Positions 1 through 7,469 of a stretch of DNA of 32,307 nucleotides are shown here, in pieces. The stretch is from an uncultured Clostridia bacterium (GTDB lineage: Bacteria > Bacillota > Clostridia > TANB77 > CAG-508), in NCBI GenBank assembly GCA_947631335.1, contig CANRKZ010000014.1:1-32307 (forward strand), in the 5' to 3' direction. The notes beneath the pieces were generated by a model, which saw only the letters and a list, made by a program, of their open reading frames with translations, was not told where the DNA came from and searched no databases. The number at the start of each line of letters is the position of its first letter. Within the stretch, counting starts at the first letter, position 1. A program made the position numbers and the translations under genes.

Positions 1-67
1 TTTTTATTTGTTTCTAGTATAACCTATCTTTTATTTCTTTTCAATACATGTTACAAAATTGTAATAT

Positions 68-1558
68 TTATTCTCCTTTATAGCCATACACGATATTCGC
101 ATCACATCCATAATTCCAGTTTTCATCCCATCCTTCCGGTTTTCCACTTGCTCTACAATTTATTGTCTGATCCTCTGTCCAATTCCTAAATGCATATTCT
201 CCTATACTCGTTACACTGTTTGGGATTATTATACTACTTAAGCCTGTACAATTATAAAATGCTTCTTTTCCTATACTTATTACACTGTTTGGGATTGTTA
301 TACTACTTAATCCTGTATGGAAAAAAAATGCGTTGTCTGCTATTCCTTTTGTTCCTTCTTTGATTTCTATACTTGTATTTTCAGACATTGTTACTTTATA
401 TTCATAAGCTACTTTTCCCGCATACACTACTCCTTCTGGTTGACTATTATACCATGCTGTGCCAGAAAATGCATCTACCCCTATACTTATTACACTATCT
501 GGAATTGTTACACTATTTAATCCTGTACAATCCAAAAATGCACTTCCTGATATTTCTTTTGTTCCTTCTTTAATTTCTATACTTGTATTTTCAGGCATCT
601 CTCCTTTATATTTATATGCTACTTTCCCTGCATACACTAATCCATCTGGTTGACTATTATACCATTCTGTGTCAGAAAAAGCCGAACCTCCTATACTTGT
701 TACACTGTCTGGGATTCTTATACTACTTAAATTACTACAACTAGAAAAAGCCGAACCTCCTATACTTGTTACACTGTCTGGAATTGTTATACTACTTAAA
801 TTACTACAACTGGAAAAAGCCGAACCTCCTATACTTGTTACACTGTCTGGGATTGTTATTTCTTGCAAAGAACTTGTAATAGAGTCACTCCTTTTCCCAA
901 ATGCATATGTACCTATTTCTACTACTGTATTTGGAAGTTCTACTTTTTCTACATTTGAAAAGAATGCTCTACCAATTTGATCATTACTATATGAATTATT
1001 AGGATAATATGTTCCGTCACATATTATTTTCTTACATCTTGATGGTATTTTTACTTTACTATATGACTGTAATTTTTCAGTATATCCTATTATGACATCA
1101 TATCCGTCTTGTCCTCTTGTATTACTTCCCCATTGAAAGCAATCTTCTGGTGTTGCTGTTTTGTCCCATTCTTCTGCATTAAAAGCTAAGGCTAATGATA
1201 CTTCTCCATCTGCTGTTATTTTTACTTCTACTCCATCTACTGTTACAGTAAAAGGGAAACTTTCAGCTGTGATTGGATTTGGTATAGTTTGCTTATCAAT
1301 TCCTTCTACTTCATTTAAGTTATTTTGTAATTCTTGATAATTTAATCTTCCATCTTTTCCATAGCTTCCTAATACGGCTATATTTACTTTTTCTTCTGCT
1401 GTGGCTCTTGTTGTTTCTTTCTTTGCTTGATTTGTTTTTGTTAAAATTCCATTTTGCCCTGTTAATGTGATAATAGTTACTCCTGCTAGAATTAGTAATA
1501 CTATAATTGTAATTACTAATGCTATTAAAGTTATACCCTTATTTTCCTTTCCTCTCAT
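68..1558 (-). CDS. Pilin-like N-terminus fused to BspA-type leucine-rich repeats
   Basis: A 496-residue protein of unknown function, probably displayed at the cell surface. Residues 1-30 look like a type IV prepilin leader: a short basic segment ends in KG, followed by a long hydrophobic helix starting ITLIALV. The usual glutamate at mature position 5 is absent, so it is pilin-like rather than a standard pilin. Residues about 45-125 form a conserved linker also present in the next gene upstream. From about residue 205 come BspA-type repeats with cores such as ITIPDSVTSIG and SAF. Three nearly identical 23-residue units are followed by two copies of a longer insert containing WYNSQP and VYAGKVAY. 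The start has a strong ribosome site (GAGGAGG). It is a tandem paralogue of 1789-2874. Such repeats are often linked to host or matrix binding; that role is inferred. Confidence 0.85.
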   Translation of the reverse strand: MRGKENKGITLIALVITIIVLLILAGVTIITLTGQNGILTKTNQAKKETTRATAEEKVNIAVLGSYGKDGRLNYQELQNNLNEVEGIDKQTIPNPITAESFPFTVTVDGVEVKITADGEVSLALAFNAEEWDKTATPEDCFQWGSNTRGQDGYDVIIGYTEKLQSYSKVKIPSRCKKIICDGTYYPNNSYSNDQIGRAFFSNVEKVELPNTVVEIGTYAFGKRSDSITSSLQEITIPDSVTSIGGSAFSSCSNLSSITIPDSVTSIGGSAFSSCSNLSSIRIPDSVTSIGGSAFSDTEWYNSQPDGLVYAGKVAYKYKGEMPENTSIEIKEGTKEISGSAFLDCTGLNSVTIPDSVISIGVDAFSGTAWYNSQPEGVVYAGKVAYEYKVTMSENTSIEIKEGTKGIADNAFFFHTGLSSITIPNSVISIGKEAFYNCTGLSSIIIPNSVTSIGEYAFRNWTEDQTINCRASGKPEGWDENWNYGCDANIVYGYKGE

Positions 1559-1626
1559 TTTTTCTTCCTCCTCTTTTTAATATCAATTATGAAGCATTTA
1601 AATATATAAAAAAGTAGTAACAAAAG
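1557..1626. repeat. Duplicated leader region, copy 1
   Basis: The ~70 bases upstream of the first pilin-like gene are nearly identical to 2873-2942 upstream of the second. They include the ribosome binding site and one arm of a hairpin, showing that the duplication covered regulatory sequence as well as coding sequence. Confidence 0.85.
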
Positions 1627-1656
1627 GCTCTATTATTTTTAACTTTTGCTACTACT
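1613..1656 (-). terminator. Hairpin with T-run between the two pilin-like genes
   Basis: Arms AGTAGTAACAAAAG (1613-1626) and CTTTTGCTACTACT (1643-1656) pair with one mismatch. Read on the minus strand, the stem is followed by TTTTTT, so it can terminate transcription from the upstream copy. It also lies about 55 bases before the next start codon, so it could instead be a leader attenuator. Confidence 0.65.
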
Positions 1657-1725
1657 TATTGTTTTATTATTTAAAATTACTTGTGTATGTTATAGACTAT
1701 ACCTTTTTCATTTGTTTTTCCTTTT

Positions 1726-1803
1726 TATTTGTATCTAGTATAACCTATCCTTTATTTCTTTTCAATATATGTCACAAAATTGTAATATTTATTCTCCTGT
1801 ATA
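1726..1803. repeat. Duplicated trailer region matching 1-80
   Basis: The 3' flank of the second pilin-like gene matches the 3' flank and last codons of the first (positions 1-80) with only a few differences. This marks the other edge of the tandem duplication. Confidence 0.8.
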
Positions 1804-2874
1804 GCCCCATTCTATTTTAGCTTGTCTTTGTGTGTTTTCTGACCAAGGATAATCATAATAATCCCATTCATTCACCCAACCTGCTGGTTTTTCACTTGCT
1901 CTACATTTTATTGTCTGATTCGATGTCCAACCCAAAAATGCACATTCTCCCATCGTTGTCACACTATCTGGGATTATTATACTACTTAATCCTGTACAGT
2001 TAGAAAATGCACCATTTCCTATACTTGTTACACTGTCTCCGATTGTTATACTACTTAGATTATTACAATTATAAAATGCATCATTCCCTATACTTATTAC
2101 ACTTTCTGGAATTATTATACTACTTAATCCTGTACAGTTAGAAAATGCACTATTTCCTATACTTGTTACACTGTCTGAAATTATAACTTCTTTTAAATTT
2201 TGAAAACTATTATAAACACTTGTAAATGCAGAGTCTCCTATTGAAACTACTGTATTTGGTAGTTCTACTTTTTCAATGTTATTCGTAAATGTTCTCGATA
2301 TTTGTGAACTTATGCCATCTCCATAATCAGATGTATATGGAAATTCTATTTTTGTACATCTACTTGGAAATCTTAATTTTGTATAACTTTGTATTTTAGA
2401 AGTATATCCTATAATTGTGTTATAGCCTTCTTCTCCCTTTGTATTACTTCCCCAATAAAAACAATCTTCTTTTGCTGCTGTTTTATCCCATTCAGATAAA
2501 TTACCAAGTAACGATACTTCTCCATCTGCTGTTATTTTTACTTCTACTCCATCTACTGTTACAGTAAAAGGGAAACTTTCAGCTGTGATTGGATTTGGTA
2601 TAGTTTGCTTATCAATTCCTTCTACTTCATTTAAGTTATTTTGTAATTCTTGATAATTTAATCTTCCATCTTTTCCATAGCTTCCTAATACGGCTATATT
2701 TACTTTTTCTTCTGCTGTTGCTCTTGTTGTTTCTCTCTTTGCTTGATTTGTTTTTGTTAAAATTCCATTTTCTCCTGTTAATGTCGCAATTACTACTCCT
2801 GCTAAAATAAGTAATACTATTATTGTAATTACCAATGCTATTAAGGTTATACCCTTATTTTCCTTTCCTCTCAT
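1789..2874 (-). CDS. Pilin-like N-terminus fused to BspA-type leucine-rich repeats, second copy
   Basis: A 361-residue paralogue of the protein at 68-1558. The first ~120 residues (prepilin-like leader, hydrophobic helix, linker containing LGSYGKDGRLNYQE) are almost identical between the two. The C-terminal part is clearly different and shorter, with about four BspA-type repeats (cores such as SAFSNCTGLSSIIIP) and a different C-terminal tail. The start follows GAGGAGGAAG. Non-coding sequence on both sides is shared with the other copy, so the two arose by tandem duplication followed by change confined mainly to the repeats. Function is unknown; a surface adhesin or minor pilin-like role is inferred from architecture only. 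Confidence 0.85.
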   Translation of the reverse strand: MRGKENKGITLIALVITIIVLLILAGVVIATLTGENGILTKTNQAKRETTRATAEEKVNIAVLGSYGKDGRLNYQELQNNLNEVEGIDKQTIPNPITAESFPFTVTVDGVEVKITADGEVSLLGNLSEWDKTAAKEDCFYWGSNTKGEEGYNTIIGYTSKIQSYTKLRFPSRCTKIEFPYTSDYGDGISSQISRTFTNNIEKVELPNTVVSIGDSAFTSVYNSFQNLKEVIISDSVTSIGNSAFSNCTGLSSIIIPESVISIGNDAFYNCNNLSSITIGDSVTSIGNGAFSNCTGLSSIIIPDSVTTMGECAFLGWTSNQTIKCRASEKPAGWVNEWDYYDYPWSENTQRQAKIEWGYTGE

Positions 2875-2942
2875 TTTTTCTTCCTCCTCTTTTTAATATC
2901 AATTATGAAGCATTTAAATATATAAAAAAGTAGTAACAAAAG
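2873..2942. repeat. Duplicated leader region, copy 2
   Basis: Nearly identical to 1557-1626. Further from the gene (2943-3040) similarity to the other copy becomes patchy. Confidence 0.85.
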
Positions 2943-2973
2943 ATTTTATGGTTTTTAAAATTCTGCTACTACT
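2929..2973 (-). terminator. Hairpin upstream of second pilin-like gene
   Basis: A less perfect copy of the 1613-1656 hairpin, again followed by T residues on the minus strand. It lies between dtd and the pilin-like gene and may end the dtd transcript or act as a leader hairpin. Confidence 0.5.
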
Positions 2974-3144
2974 TATTATTTTTTATTTTATTGTTTTTTA
3001 ATTACTTGTGTATAATTTCATAAAAGTTTTAGCATTTGTCATTTTTAAAATCTTTTTTCTTCCGTTTTATGTTATGATTTTACATTAAATATTCATTTTT
3101 TTCAAGTATTTTTCTAATATTTTTATAGTCTTTTAAGAGCTATA

Positions 3145-3582
3145 TTATTTTTCTAAAATAATAGTAACCGGTCCATCATTAACTAAGCTTATTTGCATAT
3201 CAGCTCCAAAAATCCCTTTTTCTACTTTGCTATTATTTTTTTCACATTCACAGCAAAAATATTCATATAATTGTTTTGCTTGTTCTGGTTTTGCTGCTTC
3301 TATAAAAGAAGGTCTATTTCCCTTAAGACAATCTGCATACAAAGTAAATTGTGATACAATTAATAATTCTCCTTCTATATCTTTTAGCCCTAAATTCATT
3401 TTATCATTTTCATCTGTAAATACTCTTAAATTACAAAGTTTTTTTGCTAAATAACTTGCCTGTTCCTTTGTGTCATTGTGTGTAACTCCCACTAAAACTA
3501 AAAAACCTTTTCCTATTTTTCCTACTACTTGATTTTCTACTTCCACTTTTGCATTTTTTACTCTTTGTATAACAATTTTCAT
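3145..3582 (-). CDS. dtd: D-aminoacyl-tRNA deacylase
   Basis: Cytoplasmic proofreading enzyme that hydrolyses D-aminoacyl-tRNA (and mischarged glycyl-tRNA-Ala), releasing the tRNA for reuse. The 145-residue length is normal for the DTD family. Both signature motifs are present: SQFTLYAD near residue 78 and NDGPVT near the C-terminus, which form the active site across the dimer. The start ATG gives the canonical MKIVIQRV opening and follows AAAGGAA. A hairpin at 3608-3633 separates it from the upstream zinc-ribbon gene. In many Firmicutes dtd sits beside relA; here it closes a run beginning with der. Confidence 0.96.
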   Translation of the reverse strand: MKIVIQRVKNAKVEVENQVVGKIGKGFLVLVGVTHNDTKEQASYLAKKLCNLRVFTDENDKMNLGLKDIEGELLIVSQFTLYADCLKGNRPSFIEAAKPEQAKQLYEYFCCECEKNNSKVEKGIFGADMQISLVNDGPVTIILEK

Positions 3583-3607
3583 CTTTTAATTCCTTTCTTT
3601 TTTTGCA

Positions 3608-3633
3608 AAATAGACGGATCTCTCCGTCTATTT
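3608..3633 (-). terminator. Hairpin between zinc-ribbon gene and dtd
   Basis: Perfect inverted repeat ATAGACGGA / TCCGTCTAT (3610-3618, 3623-3631) with a 4-base loop, extended by A/T pairs. On the minus strand it is followed by TATTTTG, a short T-rich tail. It is probably a terminator for the upstream gene, possibly partial because dtd starts only 26 bases further on. Confidence 0.6.
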
Positions 3634-3636
3634 ATT

Positions 3637-4245
3637 TTATTTTTCTTTATTCCTATTTTCTGAAACTTTAACATCAGATTCAATCTCTACTGTTTTTTCT
3701 AAATTATTCTTTTCTTTTTCTTGGTTGTTTTCTTGATTCTTATCTTCTTGTTTTTCTTGTCTATCATTTTTTAAGTTTTCTTGTAAATTTTCTTTTACAA
3801 TTTCAGCCTCTTTCTTATTATCTTCTTTTACCTTTGAATTTTCTAAATCTTTTAAAATTTCAATCTCTCTTGGTGGTTCTTTTGTTTGTTTTTCTCCACA
3901 ATTCGGACAAAATTTATCTTCTCTTGCTATTTCTTTATAACATTTTGGACATTGTTTTTTATCTTTTAGTTCTAAACATTCTTTTAACAAATTATCGATT
4001 TCATCACTAAGAACATCAATTTTTGTACACTCTTCTTCTAAATCTTTTTGGATAGAAATATTTTCTTCTCTGATATGTTTCTCATAAACTTTTTTTCCAA
4101 TTTCCTCATAAATGTCATTTACTTGTGTTTTTAATTCATTTATCTTTAATTTTAATTTTGTTTCTTTTGCTATCTTACCTGTTTTATCTGCTGTTATTTT
4201 ATATGCTTCTGAAGCCTTTTTCCCTATTTTTTCAAAAAATTCCAT
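3637..4245 (-). CDS. Coiled-coil protein with a C-terminal zinc ribbon and charged tail
   Basis: A 202-residue protein of unknown function. Residues 1-90 are highly charged and helical, probably coiled coil. Residues about 99-120 form a zinc ribbon with two CPxC knuckles (CPKC and CPNC), able to bind one zinc. The last ~75 residues are almost entirely Glu, Lys, Asn and Gln and are probably disordered. There is no signal peptide or membrane segment. It follows gpsA by 54 bases and may be co-transcribed with der-plsY-gpsA. Similar zinc-ribbon proteins are common in Clostridia without an assigned role. Confidence 0.85.
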   Translation of the reverse strand: MEFFEKIGKKASEAYKITADKTGKIAKETKLKLKINELKTQVNDIYEEIGKKVYEKHIREENISIQKDLEEECTKIDVLSDEIDNLLKECLELKDKKQCPKCYKEIAREDKFCPNCGEKQTKEPPREIEILKDLENSKVKEDNKKEAEIVKENLQENLKNDRQEKQEDKNQENNQEKEKNNLEKTVEIESDVKVSENRNKEK

Positions 4246-4299
4246 ACCACTTCTTCCTTTCTTTTACTTTTGTTTTAGTATTCGAAAAGTAAAGCATAA

Positions 4300-5283
4300 T
4301 TATTCACTTTTTTTGTCTCTTGTCATTAAATCTTTAACCGCTTCTTTTGGGTCTAATTTTTCATAAATAACTTTATATACTGTTTCTATAATTGGCATAT
4401 AAACTCCATTTTTCTTTCCTAATTCATAGGCTACATCTATGTTATCAATACTTTCTATCACCATTCCAACTTCTTTTTTTGCTTCCTCTAGTGTCTTTCC
4501 TTGCCCAATTAATTTACCAGCTTTTCTATTTCTACTATGTTCACTTAAACAAGTTACAATTAGGTCTCCTAATCCACTTAATCCATAAAATGTGTCTTTT
4601 TCTCCACCTAATTTCACTCCTAGTCTTGCTATTTCTCCTAATCCTCTTGTTACAAGTGCTGCAAAACTATTATCTCCTAGGCCTATTCCTGTTGACACTC
4701 CTGCACAAAATGCAATAATATTTTTTAATGCTCCTCCTAATTCTACTCCTTTTACGTCTTTTGATGTATAGATTCTCATTTTTTCTGACATAAACGTATT
4801 TTGTATTAATGTTAAAACATCATCATGTTTTGATGCCACTACCAATACGGTTGGAATAGCAATTGAGACTTCTTCTGCATGACTTGGTCCACTAAGCACA
4901 CCAATTTTTGTAGATGGTAATTCTTCTTCTATTACTTCATCTAATGTCTTTAAACTTTCTTTTTCAAATCCTTTTGAACAGATTATAACTGGTTTATCAC
5001 CCACATATTCTTTATATTGTCGAAAAATACTTCTAGTAAATTTTGAAGGAGTAACATGTAATATAAATTGTGAATCTTTGATTACTTCTTCAAAATCTGT
5101 TGAACATTTTACTTGATCTGGTATATTTACATTTGGTAAAAACATACATCTTTTTTCTTCATTAATCAATCGCTTTTCTTCTTCCTCATAAGACCAAATT
5201 TTTACCGGTATTCCATTATTAGATAGGCATATTGCTAGTGCTACACCCCAACTTCCGCTCCCTATAATTGCAACATGTTTCAT
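4300..5283 (-). CDS. gpsA: Glycerol-3-phosphate dehydrogenase [NAD(P)+]
   Basis: Reduces dihydroxyacetone phosphate to sn-glycerol 3-phosphate, the backbone for membrane phospholipids. The 327-residue length is typical. The N-terminal Rossmann motif GSGSWG is at residues 8-13. SKGFE, LSGPSHAEEV, the catalytic-lysine region (KNIIAFCAGVSTG) and GLGDLIVTC follow in the expected order. It lies 21 bases after plsY, whose enzyme consumes its product, so the two form a short lipid-synthesis operon behind der. Five to eight bases of purine-rich ribosome site precede the ATG (GGAGATAAG). Confidence 0.97.
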   Translation of the reverse strand: MKHVAIIGSGSWGVALAICLSNNGIPVKIWSYEEEEKRLINEEKRCMFLPNVNIPDQVKCSTDFEEVIKDSQFILHVTPSKFTRSIFRQYKEYVGDKPVIICSKGFEKESLKTLDEVIEEELPSTKIGVLSGPSHAEEVSIAIPTVLVVASKHDDVLTLIQNTFMSEKMRIYTSKDVKGVELGGALKNIIAFCAGVSTGIGLGDNSFAALVTRGLGEIARLGVKLGGEKDTFYGLSGLGDLIVTCLSEHSRNRKAGKLIGQGKTLEEAKKEVGMVIESIDNIDVAYELGKKNGVYMPIIETVYKVIYEKLDPKEAVKDLMTRDKKSE

Positions 5284-5304
5284 TTCTTATCTCCTTTATC
5301 TATT

Positions 5305-5946
5305 CTATTTTTTAGAACCTACTTTATTTTCTGTTCCATTTAATATTCTTTTAATGTTACTTCTATGATTAAATAATACAATGGCAGCTAATAATAAACT
5401 ATAAATAAAATAAACATTTCCACTTTTTCCTTCTGTTAATACAGTATAATTATCATTGATAAATAATGTTAAAACTGGAAACAATACAGCTGCTGTGCAA
5501 GAACCTAAAGATACCATTCTAGTTAATAACATTAAAACTAAAGCAAATACCAAACAAATTAATCCTATTTGCCAATTGCTCATAAGTAAAACTCCAAGTG
5601 ATGTAGCTACTCCCTTTCCTCCTTTGAATCCAAAAAATATAGGAAAAGTATGTCCTATTACCACTGCAATTCCTGCTATTTGTAATAATAATTCTTGATT
5701 TGTGTTATGTATAATTTTTCCTAATAAGATAGCAATTCCAATAGAAACCACTCCTTTTAAAATATCACAAACAAGTGTTAAAGCTGCTGCTTTTTTTCCT
5801 ACTGAACGTAACATATTAGTACTTCCTGCATTTCCACTTCCCTTTTCTCGAACATCAAATCCTGCCATTTTCTTACTTAATATAACTGAAAAATTAATAC
5901 TTCCTATTAAATAAGCTATAATTGCATCTAATACATATACTATCAT
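5305..5946 (-). CDS. plsY: Acyl-phosphate:glycerol-3-phosphate acyltransferase
   Basis: Membrane enzyme that transfers an acyl group from acyl phosphate to glycerol 3-phosphate, the first committed acylation of phospholipid synthesis. The 213-residue protein has about five hydrophobic membrane segments. The three PlsY loop motifs are recognisable: SINFS near the N-terminus, GSGNAGSTN near residue 37, and GFKGGKGVAT near residue 107. It lies between der (18 bases upstream) and gpsA (21 bases downstream), giving tight coupling with the enzyme that makes its substrate. Confidence 0.96.
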   Translation of the reverse strand: MIVYVLDAIIAYLIGSINFSVILSKKMAGFDVREKGSGNAGSTNMLRSVGKKAAALTLVCDILKGVVSIGIAILLGKIIHNTNQELLLQIAGIAVVIGHTFPIFFGFKGGKGVATSLGVLLMSNWQIGLICLVFALVLMLLTRMVSLGSCTAAVLFPVLTLFINDNYTVLTEGKSGNVYFIYSLLLAAIVLFNHRSNIKRILNGTENKVGSKK

Positions 5947-5964
5947 CTCTTATTTCCTCCTTTT

Positions 5965-7313
5965 TTATCTTTGACTTTTTAAATATCCTTCTTTTTCAGA
6001 TTTTTCTCTAACGATAATTCTTACAGGTGTTCCTTCTAGACTAAATTCTTTTCTAATCTGGTTGACTAAATACCTTTCATAGGAAAAATGAAAAAGTTCT
6101 TTATTGTTAACAAATATGATAAATGTTGGTGGTTTAGTAGAGGCCTGTGTTCCATAAAATATTTTTAACCTTTTTCCTTTATCTGTTGGCGGTTGAACAA
6201 TTGCAATTGCCTCATTGATTACTTGATTTAATATTGAAGTTGAAATTCTTAAACTATTTTGTTCTGCTACATAATCAATTAAATCAAATAATTTATGGAC
6301 TCTTTGTCCTGTTTTTGCAGATATAAAAATAATTGGTGCATAAGAAAGATATTTCAATTTATGATAGATATCTTTTTTATAACTTTCTAATGTCCCTGTT
6401 TCTTTTTCTACAGCATCCCATTTATTAACTACAATAATGATACCTTTTCCTGCTTCATGAGCTTCTCCTGCAATTTTAGCATCTTGATCTGTTATTCCTT
6501 GTGTAGCATCGACCATCATCAGACATACATCTGCTCTTTGAATGGCAAGTAATGTTCTCATGATACTAAACTTTTCAATAGATTCTTTTACCTTACTTTT
6601 TTTTCTAATTCCTGCTGTATCTATCAATACATACTTTCCATTTTCGTTTTCAAATTCTGTATCGATAGCATCTCTGGTCGTTCCTGCTATATCACTTACA
6701 ATTGATCTGTTTTCTCCCAAAATTTTATTCATTAAAGATGATTTACCTACATTTGGTTTTCCGAATAATTGCTACCTTAGTTATATTTTCTTCTTCTTCC
6801 TCTTCCATTTTTTCTGGAAAGTTTTCATATATTTTATCTAACACATCACCAATTCCTAAAGCATTTGTTGCTGATATAGGATAAGGATCTCCAAGTCCTA
6901 AGTTGTAAAATTCATACGCATCTTCCTTATCTTTTCCAAAGTTATCTGCTTTATTACAAACTAAAACGATTGGTTTTTTTGACCTTTTTAACATAAGTGC
7001 TATTTCTCGATCTGCTGCTGTTATACCTTGTTTAATATCTGTCACAAATACTATTACATCTGCCATTGTTATTGCTAAATTGGCTTGTTCTCTCATTTGT
7101 GAAAGAATAATATCTTCTGATTCTGGTTCAATTCCACCTGTATCAATCAAAGTGAAATTTCTTCCTCTCCAATTAGTTTCCGCATAAATTCTATCACGTG
7201 TTACTCCCGGAGTATCTTGTACAATAGCTATTCTATTTCCTACTAAATAATTAAAAAATGTTGATTTCCCTACATTTGGTTTTCCGAATGATCGCTACAA
7301 TTGGTTTTGACAT
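5965..7313 (-). CDS. der: Ribosome-assembly GTPase Der (EngA), read through two CGG +1 frameshifts
   Basis: Der has two GTPase domains and a C-terminal KH-like domain and is needed for 50S subunit assembly. The span is 1349 bases, exactly two more than a multiple of three. The frame breaks inside the G1 P-loop of both GTPase domains, where ATT CGG AAA ACC is read. Skipping the C gives I-GKPNVGKS, the expected P-loop, at residue 10 and again at residue 184. The repaired protein is 448 residues, normal for Der. It contains DTGG and NKAD in domain 1, and DTAG and NKWD in domain 2. Without frameshifting, translation stops 10 and 5 codons after the CGGs. The ATG itself has no clear ribosome site; a ten-codon leader ORF with a good site ends one base upstream. 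plsY follows after 18 bases. Confidence 0.93.
6761..6763 (-). other. CGG +1 frameshift site 2 (der, second P-loop)
   Basis: The same ATT CGG AAA ACC context recurs at codon 184 of the repaired der frame, again at the first glycine of GKPNVGKS. The unshifted frame stops 5 codons after the CGG. Confidence 0.9.
7284..7286 (-). other. CGG +1 frameshift site 1 (der, first P-loop)
   Basis: Codon 10 of der is CGG, preceded by ATT. Dropping the C gives GGA (Gly), the first residue of GKPNVGKS. In the unshifted frame a TAA follows 11 codons later. Confidence 0.9.
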
Positions 7314-7314
7314 T

Positions 7315-7347
7315 TTAATGAATGGGTGATGAGTTGTATTTCGCCAT
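7315..7347 (-). CDS. Possible ten-residue leader peptide upstream of der
   Basis: A short ORF encoding MAKYNSSPIH ends in TAA one base before the der ATG. It has a strong ribosome site (AAAGGAG at 7362-7356, 8 bases from the ATG), whereas the der ATG has none. This suggests translation of der depends on ribosomes finishing the leader and reinitiating. It could instead be chance, with der starting from a leaderless-like or weak site. Confidence 0.4.
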   Translation of the reverse strand: MAKYNSSPIH

Positions 7348-7380
7348 CGCCCTTTCTCCTTTCTTAATTTTGATAGTTAT

Positions 7381-7410
7381 AGTATATCACATATTAATCT
7401 AAAATAACAA
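7381..7410 (-). promoter_or_regulatory. Sigma-A-type promoter for der
   Basis: On the minus strand, TTGTTA (7410-7405) and TATACT (7386-7381) are separated by 18 bases. The -35 box lies in the arm of the pyk terminator hairpin, so termination of pyk and initiation of der share sequence. Confidence 0.6.
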
Positions 7411-7441
7411 GAGATTGATAAAATTTATCAATCTCTTGTTA
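7405..7441 (-). terminator. Terminator after pyk
   Basis: Perfect 16-bp inverted repeat (arms 7405-7420 and 7426-7441) centred on an A/T loop, 29 bases after the pyk stop. On the minus strand the second arm is followed by TTTTAG. Confidence 0.75.
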
Positions 7442-7469
7442 TACAAAATTATCCTAATTTTATTTTATA

